Shown one piece after another: positions 31,720 through 43,022 of a DNA stretch of 64,000 nucleotides. Origin of the DNA: Pomphorhynchus laevis. Taxonomy: Eukaryota; Acanthocephala; Palaeacanthocephala; Echinorhynchida; Pomphorhynchidae. A program made the translations under genes and the position numbers. Below the pieces are notes generated by a model, which saw only the letters and a list, made by a program, of their open reading frames with translations, ran no database searches and had not been told where the DNA came from. Location of the stretch: NCBI GenBank assembly GCA_012934845.2, contig WNNJ02000939.1:1-64000 (forward strand), given 5' to 3'. Every line of letters begins with the position of its first letter. Positions within the stretch are counted from its first letter, which is position 1.

Positions 31720-34520
31720 AAATCACAAATAGCTCAAAGCTATATATTCAAACTTTGAATTATTCTCAATAAGATGGATAAATTGAAGGTCATAGCTACA
31801 TCTAATCATCTAAATGTCATTGCCCTTAGTAAATCTTGGCTATCTGACTTTGTTCATGATAGCTTATATTCCACAGATGGACATAACCTGTTATGTTACA
31901 ATCGATTTGATCGAAGGAAAGGGGTGTTGTGCTATATTGTAATTTAAGTATTTATGTTGTGTGCTTGCGAGTTAGTGATGGTAATTAGAATAAGACTTAA
32001 TATCTCAAATTGTGCATTGATAAGGCCAATTCTATGTATGTGTTTGTGTTCTATCATTTTCCTTTGGCAAGTTGCTATGATTTAATAGTACTTATTGGGC
32101 ACTGTGGTCAACAGATCTGAATCTTCCCTCAACAGATTAGGATTCTTTTCTACTTCCTAGTCGCATTGCATTAATGCCTGTTTTATTAAGTGTTCTACAT
32201 CACTTTAGTCTGCATCATCATGCACACGAGGCAATCCGTTTCGCTAGCCAGTTGTCTTCCCAGCTACGTTGTCTTGTTTTCGTTTAAGTTTGATATTACT
32301 CACATAGATTATCTTTCAGGCCTGGGGATGAGTGATCATTACGTACTGTCCTTTGCATTTAAATGCACACACAACGTAACGTCGGTCAGTACCCTGCAGG
32401 GTAACCTCTGAATTTCTGAAAGGCTGATTTTGACGCAATTATCTACAGATTGAATCAGATTAGATGGTCAAATCCGTATATATGATGAATGGGCGAGGCT
32501 TGGAATGTTGTTGAAAGCACACATCATAACTTACTGATATCGCATTCTACCAAATTAAAAACACAGGGAAGTTCGTCCTTGGTTCGATGGGCTTCTTCGG
32601 TATCACTCACGCGCACACATGCGTGTATTTTATTGTGTTGTGGACAACTATCTTATAAGTCTTTCAAACAAATTAGGAATAAATTTCCATTCTCAAGAGT
32701 ACGAAGCGTAGTCGGTTTGAGGATAAGTTGAGTTAAATGGATGGCAAGGTTCTATTCTCTTACATTCGCAAAATTAGGATGATTCTCAAAGCGAGGTCAC
32801 GTGTAATGGTGTCATGGTAAACTTATTTGCTCAGGAATTCTCATCGATGTTTTGCTCTTCACGGAGGTACATTTTGCTATCAAAAGGTTCAGAAACATTT
32901 GATCGATATAATCTGTTGTTTTGTGCTGACGGTTTTTTGAAGCTTCTCTGTAAACTTAAACCGAACACCGCTGCAGGTCCGCACGGACTTCCCTCAATTC
33001 TTTTAAAAAATTGCTCTTCAAATATATTCATATGTTTTTCGTATGTTTCAGTTTCTATTCTCCAATCTCGAATTCCTTTACGTTGGAAGGAGTTCATTGT
33101 AGTTTCATTATATAAAAAAGGAGATCGACAAGTGTGTAAGAACTATCGGCCAGCTGCCTAAGCATGTATTATTTGTAAGTTGCTTAAAAAGCTAGAGTCA
33201 GAAACATATATTCTGATTTGGAAAGCTACAATAAACTCACTAACTCACAACACGATTTCAGACCAAATAGATCAACAATAAGTAACCTTTTGGTTGCTTC
33301 CAACTTATGACAGTCTTCACTAGATGGACGAGTTTAATCGAATATACTTTCGTAGATTTATCTCATTCTTTCGATTCAGTTCCACGTTAACGCATCATTC
33401 ACAAATTAAGGTCACTTAGTATTTGTCCAATGTATGTCACCTGGATTGCAAATTACTTAAGTTCACGCTCTTTCAGAGTACGTGTAGATGCAGATATGTC
33501 CACCTCATTCGCTATTCGTTCTGGCGTTCAACATGGTGCTATTATCTCACCATTTCGTTTTATTGTCTATATTACTGATCTCCCATGTGTAATTCGTTCT
33601 GATGTCGTTATGTATGCTGACGATTTTAAGATATGGCGGCGTTTTAGAGATGGGATGGACATTAAGATCCTTAAAGATCTGGCACGTCCAGAAAAATTGA
33701 CATCAAAAATGGCTTGAATGTTAACCCCTCTAAATGTGCGCATATGTCCATTGGTTCTTTACTCAACTCATCGTATCAGATATGTTCGATTCAGATAAGC
33801 TAAGTAAGTTAATTCAAAGATCTTGGTGTGATGATGACCATTAGCTTAAAAACGAATGTTTACACTATAAATATTTGTAATCGAAGCTATCGTATTTTAT
33901 GGATGTTTTTCAAGTCTTTTGATCGTATAAGTCTATCGATATTCAATCTACTATTTTGCCTATATATTCTACCCATTCTTGAATGAATACGGTTTACCTG
34001 TAACCTATCCACAGACTTTAAGAGAATCTCGTGACATTGAGAATCTGTCGCGTATATGGTCCCGCATAATTCCGAATTCCTCCAATTTGAGATTTGCTGG
34101 ATGTTTGACATCTCTACGTCTCTGCACCTTAAAATATCGCAGATCGGCCATTGATTTATCAACTACAGTCAAAATTGTTTTCGATGGCTTTGGGAGGTTC
34201 CTCTCCAGCTTACTATCCGTGAATGATAGACGATAAACTCATGGGCATGTGTGGAAATTAATAAAGCCTACTACAAAAATTCCTGCTCACCATCGATTTG
34301 CAACCAGGGTAATTAATGAACGGAATGCAGTAAGGTTCCTTTATATCTCTCGTAGTATATCTAGTGATGCTATCAAGAAAGCCATCGAAGCCGAGAGAAG
34401 GAATTTGCGACTTCTTTTTAATTGGATTCTGTATTTGTTGACGTTTTTTATTTATCATGTTTTGTAAGCGACACGAGCTTGTAGCTCATTTGCTGCCGTT
34501 TGTTATAATTATTAATATAG
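31720..34520 (+). mobile_element. LINE B, 5'-truncated, endonuclease plus RT, decayed
   Basis: Starting near 31720, LKAIYSNFELF, MDKLKVIATSNHLNVIAL, SWLSD and GVLCYI are the first AP-endonuclease blocks. GLGMSDHYVLSF at about 32325 is the SDH block. The RT follows: LKPNTAAGPHGLPSILLK (32960), SLYKKGDRQVCKNYRPA (33105), SGVQHGAIISPFRFIVYI (33520, a drifted PQG block), MYADDFKIWR (33610) and a C-terminus with ATRVINERNAVRFL and AIEAERR (34290-34405). The 3' UTR ends GCGACACGAGCTTGTAGCTC and ATTATTAATA. Related to LINE C. More than ten stops and frameshifts make it old. Confidence 0.75.
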
Positions 34521-35457
34521 ACAACATCACGAGCACTGCTCAAAGTTCCACACATCTAAAAATAAAACAGAAAAAGAAAAAATGTTGCTGTAAACTTTGC
34601 AGAAGTGACGTTTAAATAACTTGCCAGATGGTAAGCTGACAATTTGCCCTCTTTGAGCTTTTCATTAAGTTACAAATCTTTGACCAAATGAAACTGTTCT
34701 GTAGCACACAATTCTTCGTCGGTAGAGACAATAGGAATGCTCTTGCAAATTGCGAACGTTTCGAATATCAATTAAAACTCTTAAAACAGATGTTTATTCT
34801 CAGTATTTGCCAAACTATATACATATCTCTTAAGTCCCGAAGAATGCTTACCGAACACATGTTCAGAGCTCGAACACTATCCTTGTGCGGTTGTCGTTTT
34901 AATGAAATTTTTTCCGACGCAGCACTTTTTCAACTTGATTTGTCTTCGCTAAGGTCTTCGGATGCGGACATGGCGAAGCATATAGCAAATTGTTAAGAGC
35001 AAAGGCGTTTACAAACGTTTTGAAAGACCTTAAATTCAAGAAATTGAAAGTTTGGCGGATCATACCTACCATACGCATAGCCTTGGCACATTCAAAATCA
35101 GTATTATGGCGAGTGAATAAATCGTTAGTAATCCATATACCGAGATCTGTAGCACGTGGAACTGAAGTGGGATTATCATTTAGAAAATACCTCGGATCTT
35201 GATTACAATATCGAACTTGTATACACATGCAAGTACACTAAGACACACTTATTGATAAACCATTAGTAAACGCCCATTCAGAAACCTTATTCATGTCAGA
35301 TTAAAGAATTTTCATATTAAGATCTGTCTGAATTGCTAGCCGAATTTCAAAGTCATTGGCACATAAAAGCGACTGTGAATTAAGGACTCCTGACACCAAC
35401 ATGAACCGGATAATGATCTGAAAGAGTACCAGTTATATACATTCGATAAGAATGTAT
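34505..35457 (-). mobile_element. LINE C relative, minus-strand fragment (RT thumb and C-terminus)
   Basis: The minus strand reads GTLSDHYPVHVGV, SLLCANDFEIR (a drifted motif C), NGLSIN, CIQVRYCNQDPRYFLND, ATDLGIWITNDLFTRHNTDF, KAMRMVGMIRQTF and NQVEKVLRR, aligning block by block with LINE C at 36350-36960. The GVPQG-to-YADD interval is deleted. The 3' tail (GTTGTCTATATTAATAAT in reverse) sits at 34505-34525 against the end of LINE B. Its other end meets the start of the plus LINE C at 35457. Confidence 0.7.
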
Positions 35458-35508
35458 ATAAATGCAACGGAGCGAAAACCAATCAAGACTCCTAAACGTG
35501 CTGTTTAT

Positions 35509-35680
35509 TATGCAGTATTTTCCAGACTAGGCACATATTGACTAGTCTGGAAATATGACTAGTCAGGAAATATGACTAGTCTGGAAATATGACTAGACAC
35601 ATATTGACTAGTCTGGCATATGACTAGTCAGGCACATATTGACTAGTCATATGCAGTATTTTCCAGACTAGGCACATATC
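35509..35680. repeat. 141-bp insertion of ACTAGTC-rich palindromic repeats with 30-bp direct repeats
   Basis: TATGCAGTATTTTCCAGACT plus ten more bases occurs at 35509 and again, identical, at 35650, exactly 141 bp apart. Between them lie six or more variants of GACTAGTC with spacers such as TGGAAATATGACTAGTCAGG and ACACATATT. The continuing LINE C frame resumes after the second copy, so the insertion is in a coding region; it carries stops. It looks like a local replication-slippage expansion seeded by the palindrome GACTAGTC. Confidence 0.85.
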
Positions 35681-35760
35681 GTAAATTTCTCGTATCAGCT
35701 ACTACTTCTCCTTGTATAGAAATTACTCGTATTAATCCGTCAATTTTTGATATTCTTCAC

Positions 35761-37254
35761 TTGTTCACAGTTCAAGATGTTATGAAAGAGTTTAAACGAC
35801 TGAAACCGTCGGGCTTGATTTGCCCAGATTTACTTCCCTCAATATACCTGAAGAATCTTCATGATGTCATTGCTGCGCCTTTATATAGGATATTTATAGC
35901 ATCATTATATTACGGTATAGTCCCGAATGCATGGAAACGCTCTATCATTAAGCCGCTTCATAAGAAAGGTGATCGATCATGTGTAGATAACTACCGACCG
36001 GTTAGTTTAACCTCTGTATCGTGTCGTGTATTAGAGAGATTACTTTATCGGATAATCAGTAGCTACCTAGAATCATACAGGTTACTTTCTACTAATCAGC
36101 ACGGATTCCGTAAAAACTGTTCCACAGTAACCAACCTTTTATTGGCACAGGAGAGTTGGGGTTCCATAGTGGATGAGGGGTATGCTGTCGATGTCATATT
36201 TTTTGACTTCTCCAAAGCATTTGATCATGTACCCCATGACAAGTTGATTATGAAGATAAGTGCATTAAAAATCAATCCAATTATCATTCGTTGGATATGC
36301 AACTTTCTTTCTGGTCGCACATACCAGGTCGCCATTAACGGTACCCTTTCCGAGCATTATCCAGTTAATGCCGGTGTCCCGCAAGGGTCTGTATTGGGTC
36401 CTTTGCTGTTTTGTATTTTTATCAACGATCTACCCAGTGTAATAAGTTCGCATTCATTATTATTTGCTGACGATTTAAAAATTTGGAGAGCCATCAAGTC
36501 GAATTATGATCGTAACATTCTTCAATCAGATATTGACACGGTTCTTAAGTGGGCACGTTCTAATGGTCTGTCTGTTAATGCCTCGAAGTGCACTTGCATG
36601 CACATTCGATCACGTAATATTGTTCCAGTGCCGATATATCATCTCGGGGATCGAGTGATTAAATTGGTTTCGAGCTATAAAGATCTTGGCGTATTGATAA
36701 CGGATGATTTCTCCACTCGCCAAAACACTGAGTACATTTGTTCGAAGGCCATGCGTATGGTTGGTTTCCTTCGCCGATCATTCAGCTATGTGAGTCCACG
36801 TTCTTTTAGAGTTCTTGCAAACGCTTTTGTACTAAGTCATTTGTTATATGCTTCTCAATGTTCATACCCTCGAACCAGAGATGAGATTAATCGACTTGAG
36901 AAGGTGCTACGTAGGGCAACAAAATTAGTACATTCTTTGAGAGAACTTCCTTACGAGGACCGTCTTCGGTCTTTAAATATGCAGTCATTATGTGATATTC
37001 GTGACTCGCGGGATCTGTGTCTTGTATGGGAGGTATTTCACAATGAACACCATGTGTTGCGTGGGCTCTTCAACATTCGATCAACTCGAGCTTTGCGAGG
37101 TCACTCGTTTTATCTTAGTCGCCAACGAATAGTACATTCTAGGACGATTCAATTTGGACAACGAATAATAAATTCATGGAATCGTTTAAGCGATGATATT
37201 GTAAATGCGGGAACTCGTGAGCTCTTTAAACGACAGATTATTTTAAATTGTTAA
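35761..37254 (+). CDS. LINE C reverse transcriptase, uninterrupted C-terminal 497 codons
   Basis: The enzyme would copy the element RNA at a nicked target. Motifs by residue: SIIKPLHKKGDR 61-72, NYRPVSLTSVSCRVLERL 77-94, QHGFRK 113-118, FFDFSKAFDHVPHDKL 147-162 (motif A, catalytic Asp 149), AGVPQGSVLGPLLF 204-217 (motif B), LLFADDLKIWR 233-243 (motif C, both Asp present), YKDLGVLITDDF and KAMRMVGFLRRSF in the thumb, LEKVLRRATKLVHSL, and an ending GTRELFKRQIILNC. All catalytic residues are kept and no stop is present. The true protein starts upstream; the ATG at 35761 is internal to the ORF2 and not a real start. The family is CR1/L2-like by motif style. Confidence 0.85.
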   Translation: MFTVQDVMKEFKRLKPSGLICPDLLPSIYLKNLHDVIAAPLYRIFIASLYYGIVPNAWKRSIIKPLHKKGDRSCVDNYRPVSLTSVSCRVLERLLYRIISSYLESYRLLSTNQHGFRKNCSTVTNLLLAQESWGSIVDEGYAVDVIFFDFSKAFDHVPHDKLIMKISALKINPIIIRWICNFLSGRTYQVAINGTLSEHYPVNAGVPQGSVLGPLLFCIFINDLPSVISSHSLLFADDLKIWRAIKSNYDRNILQSDIDTVLKWARSNGLSVNASKCTCMHIRSRNIVPVPIYHLGDRVIKLVSSYKDLGVLITDDFSTRQNTEYICSKAMRMVGFLRRSFSYVSPRSFRVLANAFVLSHLLYASQCSYPRTRDEINRLEKVLRRATKLVHSLRELPYEDRLRSLNMQSLCDIRDSRDLCLVWEVFHNEHHVLRGLFNIRSTRALRGHSFYLSRQRIVHSRTIQFGQRIINSWNRLSDDIVNAGTRELFKRQIILNC

Positions 37255-37345
37255 CTGATTTGTTTTTGATTTTCTCTTTTTCTTTTATTTTGACTATCGA
37301 TTTGTCAGCAACTGTGAGCTATGCTCGTAACGTTGTCTACATAAT

Positions 37346-38262
37346 AATAATAATAATATCACTTGCCCTGAAGATTGCTTACTGAATGCATGTTTAGAGC
37401 TCGAAGCCTATCCTCGTACGGTTGTCGCTTCAATGAATATACAAGCTTTGTTGCCCGACGCAGCACTTTTTCAACTTGATTTGCCTTCACTATGTTCTTC
37501 GGATATGTACATGGTGAGGCAAATAGCAAATGGCTAAGAACAAATATGCTTACAAGCGTTTTGGAAGACCTTAAATTCAAGAAATTGAAAGTTCGGTGGT
37601 GGATAAATCGTTAGTTATCCATATACCGATATCCTTAACACGTGAAACTGATTCAATAGAATAATCATTTAGAAAATACTTCGGATCTTGATTACGAACT
37701 TGTATACACATGCAAGTACACTAAGACACACTTATTGATAAACCATTAGATGAATTTTCATAGATCGGTCTGAATTGCTCGCCAAATTTTAAGCTCATTG
37801 AATTTAGGATTCCTGGTAGATCATAAACATGCAGAAAAGTAATGGTCATAATTTCGAACCTTGTGGGACACCAACATGAACCGGAAAATGATGTGAAAGA
37901 GTACCATTTATATACAGTTGATAAGATCGGTTGGAAAGAAATTCATAAAAATAACGTACAATTAGAGGATTAATATTTAGTGCTCTAATTTTATTAATTT
38001 AGATATCGTGGCAAAGTAGGTCAAACGCTGTTGAGAAGTCAAAAAATATGACTTAAACCTTAAACCATTTGTCCACGAAATAATCCCAATCTTCCTGGGC
38101 AATCAAAAGATTTGTGACAGTTGAGTGATCTTTACGAAAACCTTGCTGATTAGAGAATAATAACTTATGAGTTTCAAGGTGATGGTATATAAACAGACAA
38201 AGGATTCTCTCCAATACTCGACAATATACCGATGTTTAACGAACAGGTCGATAATTTGCGAT
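37346..38262 (-). mobile_element. LINE C relative, second minus-strand fragment
   Basis: Minus-strand peptides: NYRPVR-TSVYCRVLERIL (38250-38190), NQQGFRKDHSTVTNLLIAQ (38150-38095), FFDFSTAFDLLCHDI (38045-38000), then after an internal gap NLRSSKTLVSIFVLSHLLFASPC, NQVEKVLRRATKLVYSLKRQ and PYEDRLRALNMHSV (37580-37370). The order matches the plus LINE C. The 3' end lies at the (AAT)n of that element; the 5' end is cut by LINE D at 38263. Multiple stops. Confidence 0.7.
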
Positions 38263-40745
38263 ATTATTATAACATACAAGACTATAGCCATGCAATTGTT
38301 TTGTCTGCTCACGGTAAAACCAATTTTATGTCAGCAAAATCTTAATCCGGATACAGGATATTGAAATTAGAATCTGTGCAAAGCCGTGTAATTAGCGTTT
38401 TCTTGAAATGCGCTCTATTTGATATGTTGATGATATTCTCTGGAAGTTTGTTCCAAAGCCTCACTCCTCGATGAGAAAGGCGATATAGTCTTCCGAGTTT
38501 GCCGTTATGCAGGGTCCTCTCAGTAAGAGAGTGACCTCGTTTAATAGTTCGCTGGCTTTGCTGAATACAGTCGACCGGGAATCCGTCACGCTCAAATAAC
38601 ATATCCCTAAAACAGAATATTAAGACATACTATACTAGTACGGACTGAAGGAACTCCTATATTGCGTAAGCGGTCCTTATAAGACAATTTCCCGAGGGAA
38701 TGGCACGATCTCGTCAACCTACGGAGGACATTTTCAAGCTCATTCATATCACCACGTGTACATGGAAATACTGCAGGGATACAATATTCAATAATAGGAC
38801 GAATAAGTGAGTTGTATATTATTTTAAGACAGGAAGCCGATGGATTACAAAAACACCTCCAGACCACATAGCTAAGTTTCTTGGTCGTTTGGATGATTCT
38901 GTCCGTGCTTGGACGACTCTTCAATAACTCGTGCACAAGTATTCCCAAATCTCTTATGTATTGTACCTGCGAAATTGTCTCGGCACCTAATTTATATCTG
39001 AAAGGAAATTTCTGATGTCCTAAGTGCATGTGGCAGCACTTTGAATTATTCAACATCAGTCCTGTCTCATTACTTCACCTAACAATATTATCTATATCTT
39101 CCTGGAGCAGAAAACACTCATGATACGATTGAATGCACCGCCACAACTTGAGGTCATCCGCAAACGCTAGGATTTTGCATCTCAGTCTTAATAACAGATC
39201 CTGAAGGAAAATGTTGAACAGTAAAAGGCCGAGAACCGTACCTTGAGGCACTCCGGCACAAACATAACGTTGTGATGAAACACTACTGCCTAGCCTCACT
39301 TGATATGACCGACCCGTCAAGAACGAAATAATATAACGAACTACATGGGAATCGATACCGTAATTAGCCAAAACTACTAGCAAATATAACATCTATCCCC
39401 TTTTTTAAATAATGGGCTCACGATAGAGTGTTTCAACATATCCCGTAACTGACCGAAATATACTGAAGCACAAATATCCAAAATAATGAAATCCCAACAA
39501 CATCAGAAAGATTCTTCATGCATGTTGATGGAAGAAGATCAGGACAATGGATCCCGATGATTGATATCGATTTAGCTCTTTAATCACATCGTGAATAAAG
39601 AACATATGAAGCACCTGATAAATTAATGGACAGTGTGAAATTTTCATTGGAGAATATGTACCGGATACTGTTGTCAAAAATTTACGACCAAACGCATTAG
39701 CTACATCAATATCGTCAAATAAATTACAACCATCAGCGTCAATTATGATATTTACAGACTCAAAGTGACGTTTGCAATTTGCGTAGTTAAATAATAAAGA
39801 AAGATTGCGACCATATTGTTCTGCTAGCATTTTTTCAAATTTCCGTTTTCTTTCAAACGATTGAGATTCGTAAGCTGATTCCTAGCATTTGTAAACGTAA
39901 CAAACTCAATTTGTCCTTGCACGAATCTAGAAAAAGAATCTTTCTTTAACTTAAGAATTGCTCTTAATTCAGCATTAAAACAAGGGTTGCGATATGTACG
40001 GGCCTTGGCGCCCTTACTAGGTGCGAAGCGTAACAAAAGCTAACCTATAACTGACACAAATTGTTGCGATACTTCTTCAACTCTCGTTGTTTATGGATCG
40101 AACTAATTTATACTTCTTATATAATATCGAACCAATTCAAAATTCGTCTGAAAACATTGCACAAAGTTGAAACAGGGGTTGGTATTATGCAATACATGGA
40201 AATTGTAGAGCTGAAAGTTATTACGGAGAAATCCGAGTTGCCGAGTATTTATAATTTATCTTCTTAATGTGAGGCAAATGTCGAGTAAAGAACAATTATC
40301 ACCAGAGTAACGAGTAAACTTAGTAACATGTTGGATAATATCTAAAAAGATTACTGTATCAAGGAATGCTGAATAATGGTCAGCATATATAATTATCCCA
40401 ATCGACATTAGGCATGTTTAAATCTCGATGTATTAAAATATCCCCATAAAAGGCAAATTTAAGTACGTCATCTATAATGTTAATGACATAATAGCACGGA
40501 CTTCGATAAATTACACCAACTATTACTGACTTTTTCGATGTCAAAAAGATTCTGTTCCAGAAAGTCTAAACTCCTTCAGTTATTACGTTCAGTAATTGAC
40601 ATGTTTCCATGTTATGTACAAAAAGCATTATTCCACCACCTCTACTATTGATTCTATCTACTGATAGAAAGAATAATTTAAGAATTCAATTTCAGCATCA
40701 TAAATATTAGAGTAAAACCAAGTTTCTGCTATGACCAATAACGTG
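38263..40745 (-). mobile_element. LINE D, endonuclease and RT, decayed
   Basis: Read in minus from 40745: ETWFYSNIYDAEIEFL, then GGGIMLFVHN-like, KKSVIVGVIYRSP and LNMPNVDWDNYI (nuclease blocks, GDFN drifted), SKGAKARTYRNPCFNAELRA (linker, 40010) and DIDVANAFGRKF (39700). The RT follows: SIVSPLFKKGDR, a gap, then LTGRSYQVRLGSS, CAGVPQGTVLGLLLFNIF, ILAFADDLKLWRC (39190), IRDLGILVHELL, IIYNSLIRPIIEYC and GRLYRLSHRGVRLWNKLP (38460). The interval between the KKGDR block and LTGRSY, which holds motif A, is deleted. The 3' UTR ends in TTATAATAATA at 38263. CR1/Jockey-like. Truncated 5' where LINE A starts. Confidence 0.75.
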
Positions 40746-42725
40746 AGGGAGCGTCGACTCCGTCATGCTTTTCGAGTATATACCCGCTCTCTCAAACGTG
40801 ATTTCCGCTCGATCACTTCTTCTTCCCGTGATTCCTATATTGCTCTTCGCCGGACTCATCTCAACCTACTACGTACCAAATGCAACTCCTTCTGGTAGCA
40901 TAAAATCATCACCTCATTCAACTCTAAGACGATCTCGCATACTTTTAACTCAATCCTTGCTCGCTCCTCATCGCCTTGCAACATCAATACCCATGATTAT
41001 TCACCATTTATCTAGACCAAAGTATCCACGTTGCTCTCTCACCTCGCCTCATCCTCCCGGAACTATTTCATCTTCTCTTTCTCTTACCTGGCTAAGTAAT
41101 ATCTGCCCTCATGTCCTTGCCTAACAAAACCTCACCTGCCGATCCCCTGCCTACCCCCATACTTAAATCCATATGCTCATCGATATCCTCTTTCCACACC
41201 ACCTTGTTTAACTCGTCCATCCACAGTCGTATTTTCTCTTCAAACTGGAAATCCGTCATCGTTCGTCCCCTCATTAAGAAACAATCGCTCGATCCCTCAC
41301 TTCCTTCTAGCTATCGCCCCATTTAACTCCTCCCTACTCTTTCCAAGCTTTTAGAGCGCCATATATTAATACAGATCAACGTTTATCTCTCTTCATTTAA
41401 TATGTACTTTCCTTTTCAATACGCTTTACGCTCTAATCACTCCACAGAAATCGCATGCATAAAAGTTTACCACGATCTACTCATTTCTTCGTGACAAGGC
41501 TCTATATATTGTTATCATCTTCCTCGACCTATCCTCCGCCTTCGACATTGGCGACCACTCCGTCCTCCTGTCTCGCCTTCGTTATGATTACGGATTTTCT
41601 TCCTCCTTTGTAGCATGATTTGCCTCATATCTATCCGACCGTTCCTTTCGCGTCTGTTTTAATTCATCATCCCCTCCCATCCCTATTTTTTTTGCGAGGT
41701 CCCACAAGGTTCAGTCCTATGTTTCCTACTTTTCTCTCTTCTGCTTGGCGATTTATTTCCGTTTATCAAACCTTACTCATTTAACGTCATGCGATATGCC
41801 GATGGCATCCTCATCTATGCTCATGCACCCGCATATCGCGTACACGATATCGGCATTTCTGCCTCGAACTGTCTTTCTTCTATCTACAAACGTCCCTCCA
41901 ATCTCCATCTCGTTCTAAATCCCGACAATTCCAAAATAATGTGAATCCTCCCCCGGAATCCAAACATATCTCTCCCCACTGTATCTATTGCCACATCGAT
42001 TATCCCCATAGTAAACAATCTTACTCTCCTAGGCTTTCATTTAGATGATCACTTTTCCCTTAAACCCTTCGTTCGTGACAATGTCCGCTCGTCTAACTTA
42101 ATTCTCCTTGACATCCGCCGTATCCGCCGTCTTATCAACTTCTGTTCGTGTATGTCTCTTCTTTTATCGCTTCTCTTCCCTAAAATCGATTACTGCCTCA
42201 GGCTTATCGCAAATTCTCCAAAATCCATCATCCTACCCCTACAACGAATAATCAGCTCCGCCGTTCGAGTGCTCTTTCGTCTCCGTCGCTTCGACCACAC
42301 ATCCACATATCTTGCCCAACTCTCCTAGCCCACCATCCACATACGCATCAAACTCCGCCTTCTTCTCGTAACTTTTCGTCTCATCGCTGTCGGTTCCCCA
42401 TCGTTCATCAACCTTCCTTTCTTAGACGACACTCGCCCCACCTCGCTATCGCTGCGTTCTGCGTTCCCGTCATTCCCTCCTACTACACGTTCCCAATTAC
42501 TCCAACAACTACGCTCTCCGCTCCTTCCCTGTCGCCGCCTCACTCACCTGGTATCAACTCTCTCTTGACGTCCGCCGCGCTCCTTTTTTTTATCACATTC
42601 AAACACCACCTCCGTTCACACCTTCCCGACACATGATTTACATTTTTGTTTTGTTGTAGTCATGTAAGCGTGCGCTGGCACGTATTTGCCACCTTAAAAT
42701 AAATCTTTTTTATTGCATCTCGTTG
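40746..42725 (+). mobile_element. LINE A copy, linker, RT and 3' UTR
   Basis: The copy begins in the linker (RERRLRHAFRVYTRSLKR, RDSYIALRRTHLNLLRTK) at about 40748 and runs through LPNKTSPADPLPTPILK (41113), SSYRPI, YADG-like (41800) and LGFHLDDHFSLKPFVRD (42030) to the 3' end CATGTAAGCGTGCGCTGGCA...CATTTGCCACCTTAAAATAAA at 42660-42705. It is closer to the 12.3-kb copy than to the long copy at 26.7 kb. Stops and frameshifts are frequent. The catalytic YADD reads YADG. Confidence 0.8.
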
Positions 42726-43022
42726 ATTGACAAACCTACTTAAGTAGCAAAGGTTGATCCCCATGTTGCTTATGTTGGTATGATAAAATTTATCCAGTTT
42801 AAATTGGTCTACTATATTGGTCTCCCAGAATAAGTTCTCGACAATGATGCCATTAAGCTATTCTCAAAATTTCTCGTTTATTGTTAATAATGGCTTATGA
42901 CAATTTAAAATTCGCACTTAATGCTCTTATCAGATTGGGTTTACTCGGAACTATGGTCCAGCCTTATTATCCTCGTTGGGGTATAAATCATCTCGAAGTT
43001 TATTTGAGGCATATATCAACAT
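42726..43022. other. Unassigned 300-bp interval
   Basis: This lies between the LINE A tail and P1. It has a slightly higher G+C content and short frames (around 42890-42995), but no family is recognised. Confidence 0.3.

Larger units (their letters stand above)
35458..37345 (+). mobile_element. LINE C, best preserved element of the window, 5'-truncated
   Basis: Coding sequence enters at about 35462 (TERKPIKTPKRAVYYAVFSR, the linker between nuclease and RT), is split by a 141-bp local insertion (35509-35680), and continues as a 497-codon open RT frame to 37254. The 3' UTR is short and ends in (AAT)n after GTTGTCTACAT, the microsatellite-like tail usual for CR1/L2/I-group LINEs. The endonuclease is absent. 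Minus-strand relatives flank it directly on both sides. Confidence 0.85.

Noticed and set aside
34831-35228. Short plus-strand ORFs at 34.7-35.2 kb as genes
   Set aside because: They are antisense to the LINE C relative on the minus strand.
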